Assembly: GCF_002968635.1 (NCBI RefSeq)
Contig: NZ_PVBN01000003.1
Coordinates: forward strand, 186,001 to 250,000
Origin: Neorhizobium alkalisoli
Lineage (GTDB): Bacteria; Pseudomonadota; Alphaproteobacteria; Rhizobiales; Rhizobiaceae
Reading direction: 5' to 3'
DNA length: 64,000 nucleotides
Positions 35,802 through 43,667 of this stretch are shown here, in pieces (within the stretch, counting starts at the first letter, position 1; each line of letters begins with the position of its first letter). A program made the translations under genes and the position numbers. Below the pieces are notes generated by a model, which did no database searches, had not been told where the DNA came from, and saw only the letters and a program-made list of their open reading frames with translations.

Positions 35802-37511
35802 TCAAGCGATCCGAATTTCGACGAGCGCTTGCGTTTTTTTGACCGTCACATGTTCGATCGCCGCCAGAAGGGCAGGAAGCAGTTCTTCGCCGATTTCGAC
35901 TTTTGCCGTCCAGGCGCGACTGGCTGACGCAACCTGAGTAAAATCCGGCGATGGCGTCAGCGAAACGAGCGGCATATCGTTCGACTTTGCGGCATAGCCA
36001 TGCGGATATACGCCCAGCACCGATTGGCGTACGGCACCCCATTCCGCGTTGTTGAGCACGAGGACGAGCAGGGGGATGGCAAGCGCTTCGGCGATCTGAT
36101 GGCAGGCGACAGGATTGGCGAACATGTAGGAACCATCTCCCATGGTGGCTATCACGAGCCGAGCCGGATCTGCGAGCTTCATGCCAAGCCCTGCCGGAAA
36201 CGACCAGCCAAGCCCGCCGGAGTGAGGTTCCTGATACCAGGACCCATGTTCCCGCAGAGCGAGCGGCTCGAGCGGCACGCCCAGTTCGGAGAGCACCGTT
36301 GCCTTGTGGCCTTCGATCGCCTTCGACAAGCAGAGGCTGACGAAGGCCTTGCTCATCCGTTCGCCGCTGCCGGCTTCCGCCTCTCCAAGCATGTCGGCCC
36401 GGCGCTTGGCCGCAGTCGCCATCACGTCCGCGCGTCGTGCGTCGCGCTCGGTCACGGTGGCAGCCAGATGGGGTTCTGCCGCCTCGGCAAGCGCCAGGAT
36501 GATCTCCGAGGTCTCGCCCATCAGCGCAAGATCACAAGGAAAGTTACGGACCGGGAAGCGAGAATAGAGTGGATCCTGACCAATATGGACGACCTTGCAA
36601 TCCTCGTTCAGTTTATGAACGTCCGGCGACCAGGGCGCCAGGCAGTCGATAACCAGAACGAGGTCGGCTTCGGCAAGCCATTTTGCCGGATCCATACCCA
36701 CGGCCAGAGGATGGTCGGTCGCGACGCCGAGCTGGATTGCCCAGTACTGACAGACCGGGATACCCCAATCGAGTGCCAGTTTCGAGAGAGCCGCAAAGCC
36801 TTCCGGCGACCCGGAGCCGCGCTGAGAGATGATCAGCGGTCGTCTTGCGTCCCTCAGCATCCCCGCCGCCAAGTCCAGGTCTTCGATGCGTGGGGCGGAA
36901 GTTGCCGGTGCAATCCGACTGGGAACCTCCAGCTCCGCAGCAGCGCAGGTTTCGCAGAGCACCTCGCGCGGAAGGCTGAGATAGACAGGCCCGCGTGGCG
37001 TCGAGGTTGCGATCGCATGGGCGCGGTCGACAATCTCGATGGCTTGCTCGGGGAATTTCAGTTCGTAGTCCCATTTCACGGCTTCGCGGATCATCGCGGT
37101 CTGGTCGCGCATTTCCTGGCCCCAGCCAATGGGCACCGTGCGAGCGCCAAGCCGGTCTTTTTCAACCACGGGCGTGCGACCGGAAAAAAGAAGAATGGGA
37201 ATGTGTTCCGTTGCGGCGTTGATTGCCCCAATCGCACAATTGGCGAGACCGACATTAGTATGCGCCATCACCGCCTGGGGCTTGCCTGTCGCGAGATAAT
37301 AGCCGTAAGCCATCCCCATGGCGGCGTTCTCGTGCGGAATGACGACCGCTTTGGGAAGCGGGATCTGCTTGGCTGCCGCCTCTGCCAGACCTTCGATGAT
37401 CGGTGGAAAGTCGGTGCCGGAATTGGCAAAGATGTAGTCGACGCCGACCGCCTTCAATCGCGCCAGAATAGCACCGCCCGCGGTGATCCTGCCGGCCTGT
37501 GTGGTATCCAT
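35802..37511 (-). CDS. Thiamine pyrophosphate-dependent enzyme (acetolactate synthase/benzoylformate decarboxylase superfamily)
   Basis: A 569-residue protein with the three TPP-enzyme domains. The N-terminal PYR domain contains the catalytic Glu region IPHENAAMGMAYGYYLATGK. The C-terminal PP domain has the TPP/Mg motif GDGSYMFANP about 27 residues before LNN. The exact substrate is not visible. A 2-keto acid decarboxylase such as a benzoylformate-type enzyme would fit the aromatic neighbourhood, but acetolactate-synthase-like orphans are also common. AGGAGGAG precedes the ATG. It is downstream of a marR gene on the same strand. Confidence 0.8.
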   Translation of the reverse strand: MDTTQAGRITAGGAILARLKAVGVDYIFANSGTDFPPIIEGLAEAAAKQIPLPKAVVIPHENAAMGMAYGYYLATGKPQAVMAHTNVGLANCAIGAINAATEHIPILLFSGRTPVVEKDRLGARTVPIGWGQEMRDQTAMIREAVKWDYELKFPEQAIEIVDRAHAIATSTPRGPVYLSLPREVLCETCAAAELEVPSRIAPATSAPRIEDLDLAAGMLRDARRPLIISQRGSGSPEGFAALSKLALDWGIPVCQYWAIQLGVATDHPLAVGMDPAKWLAEADLVLVIDCLAPWSPDVHKLNEDCKVVHIGQDPLYSRFPVRNFPCDLALMGETSEIILALAEAAEPHLAATVTERDARRADVMATAAKRRADMLGEAEAGSGERMSKAFVSLCLSKAIEGHKATVLSELGVPLEPLALREHGSWYQEPHSGGLGWSFPAGLGMKLADPARLVIATMGDGSYMFANPVACHQIAEALAIPLLVLVLNNAEWGAVRQSVLGVYPHGYAAKSNDMPLVSLTPSPDFTQVASASRAWTAKVEIGEELLPALLAAIEHVTVKKTQALVEIRIA

Positions 37512-37590
37512 GATAATCTCCTCCTGAAAATGCGGGCATGGCCAAGGGCCAGCAGGATGATGAAGCCTGCCGAGGAATTGCCTGCGTCAA

Positions 37591-37607
37591 AGATCCGGAC
37601 AGGATCT
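37591..37607. promoter_or_regulatory. Inverted repeat AGATCC-N5-GGATCT between marR and the TPP enzyme
   Basis: Perfect six-base arms touch the marR stop codon and lie about 80 bp upstream of the TPP-enzyme start. It may be a MarR operator or a weak hairpin between the two genes. Confidence 0.3.
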
Positions 37608-38098
37608 CAACCTAGGACTGTCGTGAGCCTCGCAAGCACAGACAGGAACACCTCTTTATCCTCGCCGGTAATCTCCTCCAGAAGCCGATCATGGGCGTCG
37701 GCAATCACCTGGAGCCGCTCCTGCATGCCGCGACCTTCCTCGGTGAGCCTGACACTGTAGCTGCGCTGGTCATCGGGATTCGGATGCCGCTCGATCAAAC
37801 CGCGATCGGCCAAATCCTTCAGGCTCGACGTGAGCGTGGAGCGATCACGGCCGCAAATTCGGCTGAGTTCCGACGGCGTCATGCTGTCGCGCTGCGTGAG
37901 CACGGTGAGCAAAGCGTACCAGCCGGGCTTCAAGTCGGCCCTTCCAGTTGCCTTTGCAAAAGCCTGAAACGAGGCCTCCTGCGCCACCCGCAAATGATAG
38001 CCGATGCGATCTTGAAATATGGCGGGTATGAGATCCTGGGTTCCTTTGGAGGATGCCTGGGCATCGTCCGTCCGCTCAATCGATAGCTTCGCCGTCAT
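37607..38098 (-). CDS. MarR family transcriptional regulator
   Basis: A 163-residue winged-helix protein with the MarR core MTPSELSRICGRDRSTLTSSLKDLADRGLIERHPNPDDQRSYSVRLTEEG. MarR proteins bind phenolic or other aromatic ligands and repress nearby genes. Its neighbours are a TPP-dependent enzyme downstream and pca genes beyond. GGGAGGA precedes the ATG. A candidate operator lies about 55 bp upstream. Confidence 0.9.
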   Translation of the reverse strand: MTAKLSIERTDDAQASSKGTQDLIPAIFQDRIGYHLRVAQEASFQAFAKATGRADLKPGWYALLTVLTQRDSMTPSELSRICGRDRSTLTSSLKDLADRGLIERHPNPDDQRSYSVRLTEEGRGMQERLQVIADAHDRLLEEITGEDKEVFLSVLARLTTVLG

Positions 38099-38151
38099 CG
38101 TGCCGTCCTCCCAACCGCAAAGCTAGCGCAGCGGAACCAAATCGGCAAGAT

Positions 38152-38167
38152 AGTTTGGCATCAAATT
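38152..38167. promoter_or_regulatory. MarR-type palindrome AGTTTG-GCAT-CAAATT
   Basis: An imperfect palindrome (five of six bases per arm) lies in an AT-rich patch about 55 bp before the marR start. Its size suits a winged-helix dimer and would allow autoregulation. This is inference from position and symmetry. Confidence 0.35.
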
Positions 38168-38211
38168 ATATAGTGACGGGAAGAGCAGTCTGGCTCTGTA
38201 CCGACACAAAA

Positions 38212-38304
38212 TCATCCCGCCAGAATATTGAAGAAGGAAACGACATAGAATCCGATAACAATCAAAGCGGCCAAGGCCAGCAACATGGCAGGAATGCTGT
38301 TCAT
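38212..38304 (-). CDS. Thirty-residue single-helix membrane peptide
   Basis: The minus strand encodes MNSIPAMLLALAALIVIGFY followed by VVSFFNILAG and a stop. It has a ribosome site (GAGGGA) about five bases before the ATG. The composition is a clean membrane helix, which random sequence rarely gives together with a start and ribosome site. Size and layout are like KdpF or CydX-type accessory peptides, but I see no sequence match and no partner complex next to it. It lies between marR and modA. Confidence 0.5.
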   Translation of the reverse strand: MNSIPAMLLALAALIVIGFYVVSFFNILAG

Positions 38305-38467
38305 AGTGTCCCTCACTGTCCCGCCGCCTTAACGCACCAGAGCCTCAAGGTATCCATCCAAATCCGTGGGTGGCCCGCGGAGGTTAAGAAAGTGTTTCCA
38401 TAAGGGAGCCGCGGACGGGGCATCAAGATATCTCCGCGAATATAACGCTGGCCAAACAATCGCGAAG

Positions 38468-38491
38468 CGATATATTCGATTGAATACGTCG
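38468..38491. promoter_or_regulatory. ModE-box-like site upstream of modA
   Basis: CGATATAT-N8-ATACGTCG, two eight-base half-sites that match at six of eight positions, within a longer inverted repeat (AGCGATATATTC-N4-GAATACGTCGCT). Spacing and TATAT content are like the Escherichia coli modA operator as I recall it. It ends 22 bp before the modA start, a repressor position. The same layout occurs before modB. Confidence 0.55.
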
Positions 38492-38513
38492 CTGAAAATC
38501 ATGGGGGATATTG

Positions 38514-39299
38514 ATGACCATCGAAAAACGCCGCTCCTGGAAAAAGATTTCCTTCGCCTTTGCAATAGGCGTTTTCATGTCAGCGGCCGGCTTGCACAGT
38601 TCGGCATTGGCGCAGGACAAAGTGACCGTCTTTGCCGCGGCCAGCATGAAAAATGCGCTCGACAACGCCAATAAGGCCTTCGGCAAACAGGTGACTGTCT
38701 CCTATGCTGCAAGCTCAGCACTCGCCAAGCAGATCGAGGCGGGCGCGCCGGCCGATATCTTCATTTCGGCTGACATCGACTGGATGAACTATCTCACCGA
38801 CCGAAAGCTCGTGAAGCAGGGGAGCAGGTCCAACTGGCTCGGCAACCGGATCGTTCTGGTCGCTCCCAGCGACAATGCCAAACCCGTCGATATCAAGCCC
38901 GGCTTCGGCCTTGCCGGCCTTCTTTCCGGAGGCAGGCTCGCCATGGGGGCGCCGGATTCCGTGCCGGCCGGAAAATATGGCAAGGCTGCGCTCGAAAAGC
39001 TCGGCGTTTGGCCTTCAGTTGAAAAGGCTATTGCAGGTGCTGAAAGCGTCCGCGCCGCACTGGCGTTCGTGGCCCGCGGGGAAGCACCCTATGGCATCGT
39101 TTACCAGACTGATGCCGCCGCGGACTCGGGCGTCACGGTAGTCGGGACTTTTCCCGAAGATAGTCACCCGCCGATCATCTATCCGATCGCAATCCTTGCG
39201 AATTCGAAATCCCCCGAGGCATCCGCCTATCTCGATTTCCTCAAATCGGCTGAAGCTGCGCCATTCTTCGAAAAAGAGGGTTTTGCAGTTTTAAAGTGA
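38514..39299 (+). CDS. modA: Molybdate ABC transporter substrate-binding protein ModA
   Basis: A 261-residue periplasmic protein with a signal peptide (FAFAIGVFMSAAGLHSSALA) and the ModA pattern VTVFAAASMKNALDNANKAF, then GAPADIFISADIDWMNYL and GAPDSVPAGKYGKAALEKLG. It binds molybdate and probably tungstate and delivers it to ModBC. I start at the ATG at 38514 after a GGGGG; a TTG three bases earlier is also in frame. Molybdenum is needed by NapA at 2.9-5.4 kb. Confidence 0.95.
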   Translation: MTIEKRRSWKKISFAFAIGVFMSAAGLHSSALAQDKVTVFAAASMKNALDNANKAFGKQVTVSYAASSALAKQIEAGAPADIFISADIDWMNYLTDRKLVKQGSRSNWLGNRIVLVAPSDNAKPVDIKPGFGLAGLLSGGRLAMGAPDSVPAGKYGKAALEKLGVWPSVEKAIAGAESVRAALAFVARGEAPYGIVYQTDAAADSGVTVVGTFPEDSHPPIIYPIAILANSKSPEASAYLDFLKSAEAAPFFEKEGFAVLK

Positions 39300-39324
39300 C
39301 TGCCGGACCCAAATGGCGAACGGG

Positions 39325-39351
39325 AAAACGGCTCCGGGGTGGGGCCGTTTT
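39325..39351 (+). terminator. Rho-independent terminator after modA
   Basis: AAAACGGC pairs with GCCGTTTT (eight perfect pairs, extendable by three with one G-U pair), and the T-run continues for five bases. It lies 26 bp after the modA stop. It implies that modA is mostly transcribed apart from modBC. Confidence 0.8.
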
Positions 39352-39556
39352 TCGTTCATCGTCAATGGTCATTCGATGCATCGACGATCTCTTCAGTATC
39401 CTTTGTTCCCTATTCCCGAACATTGCGTTTGGAAATCATGACCTACCGCAGGAGTGCCACAACCTCCATCTCCATTGCCAGAAGCAAGCAATTGCTTCTT
39501 GGACAACCAACTCGGAGTTCAATTTTTACGGCTCCGCTCGAAAGAAGAATACGACC

Positions 39557-39787
39557 ATGAAAAGCATTATTTCCACCATCACTGCAGCCATGATTGTCAC
39601 GGCTTCATTTGCCGGTGCTGCGCTTGCCGAAGGCGACTACTACAACGGCACCTCCAAGGCACAGGCTACCTCCCGAGCCCATGCCTCAATCGACAATGTC
39701 CACACCGGCAGTATCGAGCAGACGCATGGCGACGACCAAGGTGCTCGTCAGCCGATCTTCGGCCACACGAGCCGGGATAACCGCTGA
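39557..39787 (+). CDS. Small exported protein, first of a tandem pair
   Basis: A 76-residue protein with a signal peptide (MKSIISTITAAMIVTASFAGAALA) and a mature chain of about 52 residues starting EGDYYNGTSKAQ. It shares EGDY, G-T-x-K-x-Q, DNVxTGSI, QPIF and the terminal RDNR with the next gene, so the two are paralogues. There are no cysteines. The ATG lies after AAAGAAGAA. Function is unknown; short rhizobial exported families such as DUF680 are similar in size and layout. Confidence 0.7.
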   Translation: MKSIISTITAAMIVTASFAGAALAEGDYYNGTSKAQATSRAHASIDNVHTGSIEQTHGDDQGARQPIFGHTSRDNR

Positions 39788-39887
39788 CGGTACTCGAGAC
39801 GAACGCATTTCATTCAAGATACCGAATATCATCCGCCTGGCAGGTCGCAAACTTCAGCCGCGGATGCACTCTGAAAGGAACTAAACA

Positions 39888-40103
39888 ATGAAGACCTCCA
39901 TCTCTGTAATTTCCGCCATGATCGCGGCCACCGCTTTTGCAGGCTCCGCGCTTGCCGAAGGGGATTATTTCGAAGGCACTGCAAAGACGCAGGTTTCCTC
40001 TACGGTCGACAATGTCAGGACCGGCAGCATAGATCAGGTCCGCATCGATGGCCGTAGCGACAGCCAGCCGATCTTTGAGAAGACCAACCGCGACAATCGC
40101 TAA
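39888..40103 (+). CDS. Small exported protein, second of a tandem pair
   Basis: A 71-residue paralogue of the preceding gene: signal peptide MKTSISVISAMIAATAFAGSALA, then EGDYFEGTAKTQ and the shared DNVRTGSI, QPIF and terminal RDNR. AAAGGAA precedes the ATG. The pair lies between the modA terminator and modB, all on the plus strand. Conserved termini and loss of the middle Ala-rich part suggest duplication followed by selection. Function is unknown. Confidence 0.72.
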   Translation: MKTSISVISAMIAATAFAGSALAEGDYFEGTAKTQVSSTVDNVRTGSIDQVRIDGRSDSQPIFEKTNRDNR

Positions 40104-40173
40104 TCCTGTTCGTGGTTTTTAAGTCTGCGCGGGCAGCCCGATAGAATTGCTCACGCAGTGATATCCCGGTGCT

Positions 40174-40204
40174 GGGAGAGGTCGGCTTAGGCCGGGGTTC
40201 TCCC
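40174..40204 (+). terminator. Stem-loop after the small exported pair
   Basis: GGGAGA pairs with TCTCCC, with an inner CGGC/GCCG hairpin and TTAG loop. It sits 70 bp after the second small gene and before the modB promoter region. There is no T-run, so termination is only suggested. Confidence 0.35.
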
Positions 40205-40265
40205 GCCACCGCCGCCGGTATCACAAGAGAAGTTTTCCGGCAGTACCTAGCCATTCAAGCCATCT

Positions 40266-40289
40266 CGATATATCCAAAGCTATATATTG
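40266..40289. promoter_or_regulatory. ModE-box-like site upstream of modB
   Basis: CGATATAT-N8-ATATATTG, eight-base half-sites matching at seven of eight positions. The left half and the spacing are identical to the site before modA. It lies 18 bp before the chosen modB start. Two copies in one mod locus strengthen the reading as an operator for a ModE-type regulator that is not in this window. Confidence 0.6.
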
Positions 40290-40307
40290 TACTGGCGGGA
40301 TCGGCAT

Positions 40308-41009
40308 TTGGACTGGCTTCAATTGAGCGACGAGGAATGGACCGCGATCAGGCTGAGCCTGTGGGTTTCCGCCGTAGCGATGATCGTCAGCCTGCCTTTT
40401 GGCATTCTCATCGCCTATCTGCTGGCGCGAGGCCGATTTTGGGGCAAGTCGATTCTCAATGGCCTGGTGCATCTGCCGCTTATCCTACCCCCCGTGGTGA
40501 CCGGTTTCCTCCTGCTCGTCGTCTTCGGTCGGCGCGGTGTCATAGGCTCCTTCCTGGACCAATATCTCGGGATCGTCTTTTCGTTTCGGTGGACAGGTGC
40601 CGCGCTTGCCTGCGGCATAATGGGTTTCCCGCTGATGGTGCGGTCCATTCGTCTTTCAGTCGAGGCCGTGGACCGCAAGCTCGAAGAGGCAGCAAGGACG
40701 CTCGGCGCCGGCCCGGGCTGGGTGTTCGTGACCGTTACTCTGCCACTGATCCTTCCCGGCATTATCGCCGGCATGATCCTCGCGTTCGCCAAGGCCATGG
40801 GTGAATTTGGCGCGACGATCACTTTCGTTTCCAACATTCCCGGCGAAACGCAGACGCTGTCTGCGGCGATCTACACATTTACTCAGGTTCCAGGCGGTGA
40901 CGCGGGGGCCATGCGGCTGACGATCGTGGCAATCGCGATTTCCTTCGCTGCACTGCTCGCCTCCGAATTCATGGCCTATCTTGTCGGCAAAAGAGTGCAC
41001 GTTGAATGA
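40308..41009 (+). CDS. modB: Molybdate ABC transporter permease ModB
   Basis: A permease of about 233 residues with five to six membrane helices. The N-terminus LSDEEWTAIRLSLWVSAVAMIVSLPFG and the EAA loop EEAARTLGAGPGWVFVTVTLPLILPGI are typical of ModB. I prefer the TTG at 40308, eight bases after GGCGGGA; TTG codons at 40287 and 40323 are alternatives. It overlaps modC by four bases. Confidence 0.92.
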   Translation: MDWLQLSDEEWTAIRLSLWVSAVAMIVSLPFGILIAYLLARGRFWGKSILNGLVHLPLILPPVVTGFLLLVVFGRRGVIGSFLDQYLGIVFSFRWTGAALACGIMGFPLMVRSIRLSVEAVDRKLEEAARTLGAGPGWVFVTVTLPLILPGIIAGMILAFAKAMGEFGATITFVSNIPGETQTLSAAIYTFTQVPGGDAGAMRLTIVAIAISFAALLASEFMAYLVGKRVHVE

Positions 41010-42076
41010 CCCTGGCTGTGGATGTGCAACAGACGCTGGGTGGGTTCGTACTTGATGCCCGCTTCACATCCAGACGAGGCGTGACTGCGCTGTTTGGCCC
41101 ATCGGGTTCAGGAAAGACCTCGTTGATCAGGGTGATTGCCGGGCTTTCCAAGCCGCAGCGGGGAAGCCTCCTAATCGATGAGCAGGTGTTGGTCGATACC
41201 GAAAAAGAGATATTCGTGCCCGCGCACCGGCGCCATTTCGGCTATGTTTTTCAAGAAGGCCGGCTCTTCCCGCATCTGACCGTCCGCCAGAATCTGAACT
41301 ATGGCCGGTGGTTTGCGCCGAAGTCTGCGCGCGTTCGTGACTTCCAGCACATTGTCGATCTTCTCGGGATCGGCGGATTGCTGGATCGGCGGCCTGGAAC
41401 ACTCTCCGGAGGCGAAAAGCAGCGTGTGGCGATCGGGCGAGCCTTGTTTGCCGGGCCGCGCCTGCTGCTGATGGACGAACCACTTGCCTCTCTGGACGAC
41501 CCGCGCAAAGCGGAAATCCTCCCCTATCTGGAACGGTTGCGGGACGAGATGTCGACACCGATCGTCTATGTCAGTCATTCGACCGCCGAAGTAGCGCGCC
41601 TGGCCGATCAGGTGGTGATGATGCACAACGGTAGGGTCGAGGCGGTCGGAACCACTGCGGAAATCTTGGCCGGCTTTTCCTTCCTGTCGTCCGACCGTCG
41701 CGAAGCCGGCGCCGTTCTCTCGGGCGTCGTGGAGACGATCGATGCAGTTCACCGCCTGGCGACGATACGGCTCTCCACTTTCCGGCTGATCGTTCCGACT
41801 GCGCAGGTGGAGGCTGGAGCGACGGTCAGGCTGCATATCCCGGAACGGGATGTGATGGTTGCGACAAGGCGGCCTGAGGGTCTGAGCGCCCTTAACATTG
41901 TCGAGGGCCGTGTTGCGTCGATCGAGGCCGATGGCGAGGGTATGGTGCGCGTCCGCATCCGGTGCGGCGACGATATTGTGCTCGCCCGCATCACCGCGCT
42001 TTCCGCCGAACGGCTTGCCCTGAAACTCGAAGAGCCGGTCTTTGCGGTGGTCAAGACTGTGGCGTTGGAACGCTGA
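41006..42076 (+). CDS. modC: Molybdate ABC transporter ATP-binding protein ModC
   Basis: A 356-residue ATPase with Walker A GPSGSGKTS, signature LSGGEKQRVAIGRAL and Walker B LLLMDEPLASLDD. The C-terminal part carries a molybdate-binding TOBE/MOP domain (LNIVEGRVASIEADGEGMVRVRIRCG). The start overlaps the modB stop as ATGA. Length and domain order are standard for ModC. A 179-bp gap with no gene follows. Confidence 0.95.
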   Translation: MTLAVDVQQTLGGFVLDARFTSRRGVTALFGPSGSGKTSLIRVIAGLSKPQRGSLLIDEQVLVDTEKEIFVPAHRRHFGYVFQEGRLFPHLTVRQNLNYGRWFAPKSARVRDFQHIVDLLGIGGLLDRRPGTLSGGEKQRVAIGRALFAGPRLLLMDEPLASLDDPRKAEILPYLERLRDEMSTPIVYVSHSTAEVARLADQVVMMHNGRVEAVGTTAEILAGFSFLSSDRREAGAVLSGVVETIDAVHRLATIRLSTFRLIVPTAQVEAGATVRLHIPERDVMVATRRPEGLSALNIVEGRVASIEADGEGMVRVRIRCGDDIVLARITALSAERLALKLEEPVFAVVKTVALER

Positions 42077-42255
42077 TCGGCAGCCTCAGAAGGCCGCTTA
42101 GAAAATTTTGCACACGCGTACATTTTGTCATTCGGGTGTTATGGAGGCCCAATAAACCGCTCTCGTTGATCATGAATTCAGTGCTTCCGCCGCACAAGGG
42201 CAGGTGCCCGCCGGTGCCCGGAAGCAGCCATTTTCGCTCTTCGGGGAGTTAAACC

Positions 42256-43602
42256 ATGACTGTTCTTCCGATATTGAAATCCGCCGCACTCGCGGCCGTT
42301 CTTCTCACGTCCACGGCGGTCTTTGCCTCAGCCAAGGATGTCAGCATTTCCGTCTGGTCGGGCGGTTCAGGACCGAACGACAACTACCGCGTCGATGCTA
42401 TCGAAATTGCCGCCGATATTCTCGAGCGTGAAGCCGCGATCCGCGGCGAACAGCTCAACATCATCGTGCAGAAGACGCCCTATTCCGGCTGGGAAGACTT
42501 CAAGCAGGCACTGACGCTTGCCGCCGAAGCCAAAAAGGCCCCGAACATCGTCGCGACTGGTCACGAGGATATCGGCCCGTGGGCCCAGGCAGGTCTTATC
42601 GTTCCGGCTGAGGATTATATCGATCTCGACGCGTGGCCGATCAGCGATATCTATCCGAATCTGATGGAAATCTCCTCGTTCAACGGCACGGTTTACGGCA
42701 TCCCGCAGGACGCCGAATCCCGCCCCTTGTTCTTCTGGAAGCCTTACATGAAGGCGATCGGCTATACGGACGCTGACATCGAAGCGCTGCCGGCCAAGGT
42801 CGAGAAGGGCGAATATACGCTGAAAAACGTCCTGGAAGATGCCAAGAAGATGCAGGACAAGGGCCTTGTCCAGGCCGGCTACGGCTTCTATCCGCGTACC
42901 AACAACGGCCCGGATTACTGGCAGTTCTACACCTCCTTCGGCGGCGTCATGGAAGAAGAAGGCAAGCTCGTCTTCGACAAGGCGGCGATGAAGCGCACCT
43001 ACCAGTATTTTTCCGATCTCGTTGCAGCAGGCGTTACCAAAAAGAATCATATCGGCATGCCGGGCGACCAGTGGTGGAAGGAAGTGGCGACCGGCAAGGC
43101 CGGGATCTGGCACGGCGGCACCTGGCACTATGCGCGGCTGGTAAACCAGGAGGGGCTCAAGGACTTCTTCGACAACGTCCAGTTCACGCTGATCCCGGCA
43201 GGCGAAGGCGGAAAAGCGAATACGCTCACCCATCCGTTGACCTATCTCCTGATGGCCGGCCACGATCAGGAAACGACGCAGATTGCTGCCAATCTCGTCA
43301 CGATCGCCTCCGAGCCGCGTATCAACGCGCTCCATGCGATCAAGTCGGCGCATCTCGGCATCTCGGCATCTGAGACCAAAGTCGATCTCTACGCCTCCAA
43401 CCGTTGGGCCTCGGAAGCGACCGAACGTCTTCTGCCGCATGCCAATGCGATGCCGAACAATGCGGATTTCGGCAAATACTGGACGATCATGTGGAAGAAC
43501 ATGGAAGCGACCTGGACTGGCGCCAAGTCGGTCGATGCCGCAGTCAACGATGCCGAAGCCGAGCTGAAGTCGACGCTCGGCGGCGCCATCGTCATCCGCT
43601 GA
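42256..43602 (+). CDS. CUT1-type ABC transporter substrate-binding protein
   Basis: A 448-residue binding protein (SBP family 1) with a signal peptide (SAALAAVLLTSTAVFASA) and the start DVSISVWSGGSGPNDNYR. The family usually binds sugars, glycerol-3-phosphate or glycerophosphodiesters. The downstream genes encode two permeases, an ATPase, a glycerophosphodiesterase-LacI fusion and an inositol-phosphatase-like enzyme. A phosphodiester or polyol substrate is therefore plausible (inference). GGGGAG precedes the ATG. Confidence 0.85.
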   Translation: MTVLPILKSAALAAVLLTSTAVFASAKDVSISVWSGGSGPNDNYRVDAIEIAADILEREAAIRGEQLNIIVQKTPYSGWEDFKQALTLAAEAKKAPNIVATGHEDIGPWAQAGLIVPAEDYIDLDAWPISDIYPNLMEISSFNGTVYGIPQDAESRPLFFWKPYMKAIGYTDADIEALPAKVEKGEYTLKNVLEDAKKMQDKGLVQAGYGFYPRTNNGPDYWQFYTSFGGVMEEEGKLVFDKAAMKRTYQYFSDLVAAGVTKKNHIGMPGDQWWKEVATGKAGIWHGGTWHYARLVNQEGLKDFFDNVQFTLIPAGEGGKANTLTHPLTYLLMAGHDQETTQIAANLVTIASEPRINALHAIKSAHLGISASETKVDLYASNRWASEATERLLPHANAMPNNADFGKYWTIMWKNMEATWTGAKSVDAAVNDAEAELKSTLGGAIVIR

Positions 43603-43619
43603 TCAAAGTCGCTGAGGTC

Positions 43620-43645
43620 GCGGGCGGCACCACTCCGCCGCCCGC
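43620..43645 (+). terminator. Stem-loop between binding protein and permease genes
   Basis: A perfect nine-base stem (GCGGGCGGC/GCCGCCCGC) with an eight-base loop, followed by CTTTCTT. It begins 17 bp after the binding-protein stop and ends 22 bp before the permease start. Hairpins here often protect the binding-protein message and let only part of transcription continue. Confidence 0.6.
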
Positions 43646-43667
43646 CTTTCTTCCTAAGGTTTCCCCC

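Noticed and set aside
36000-37760. A 586-codon open frame on the plus strand
   Set aside because: It is antisense to the TPP-dependent enzyme with intact TPP motifs and shows no domain of its own.
38329-38686. Several overlapping frames of 78-102 codons before modA
   Set aside because: They overlap the modA start, its operator-like site and each other, have no ribosome sites and show no family pattern.
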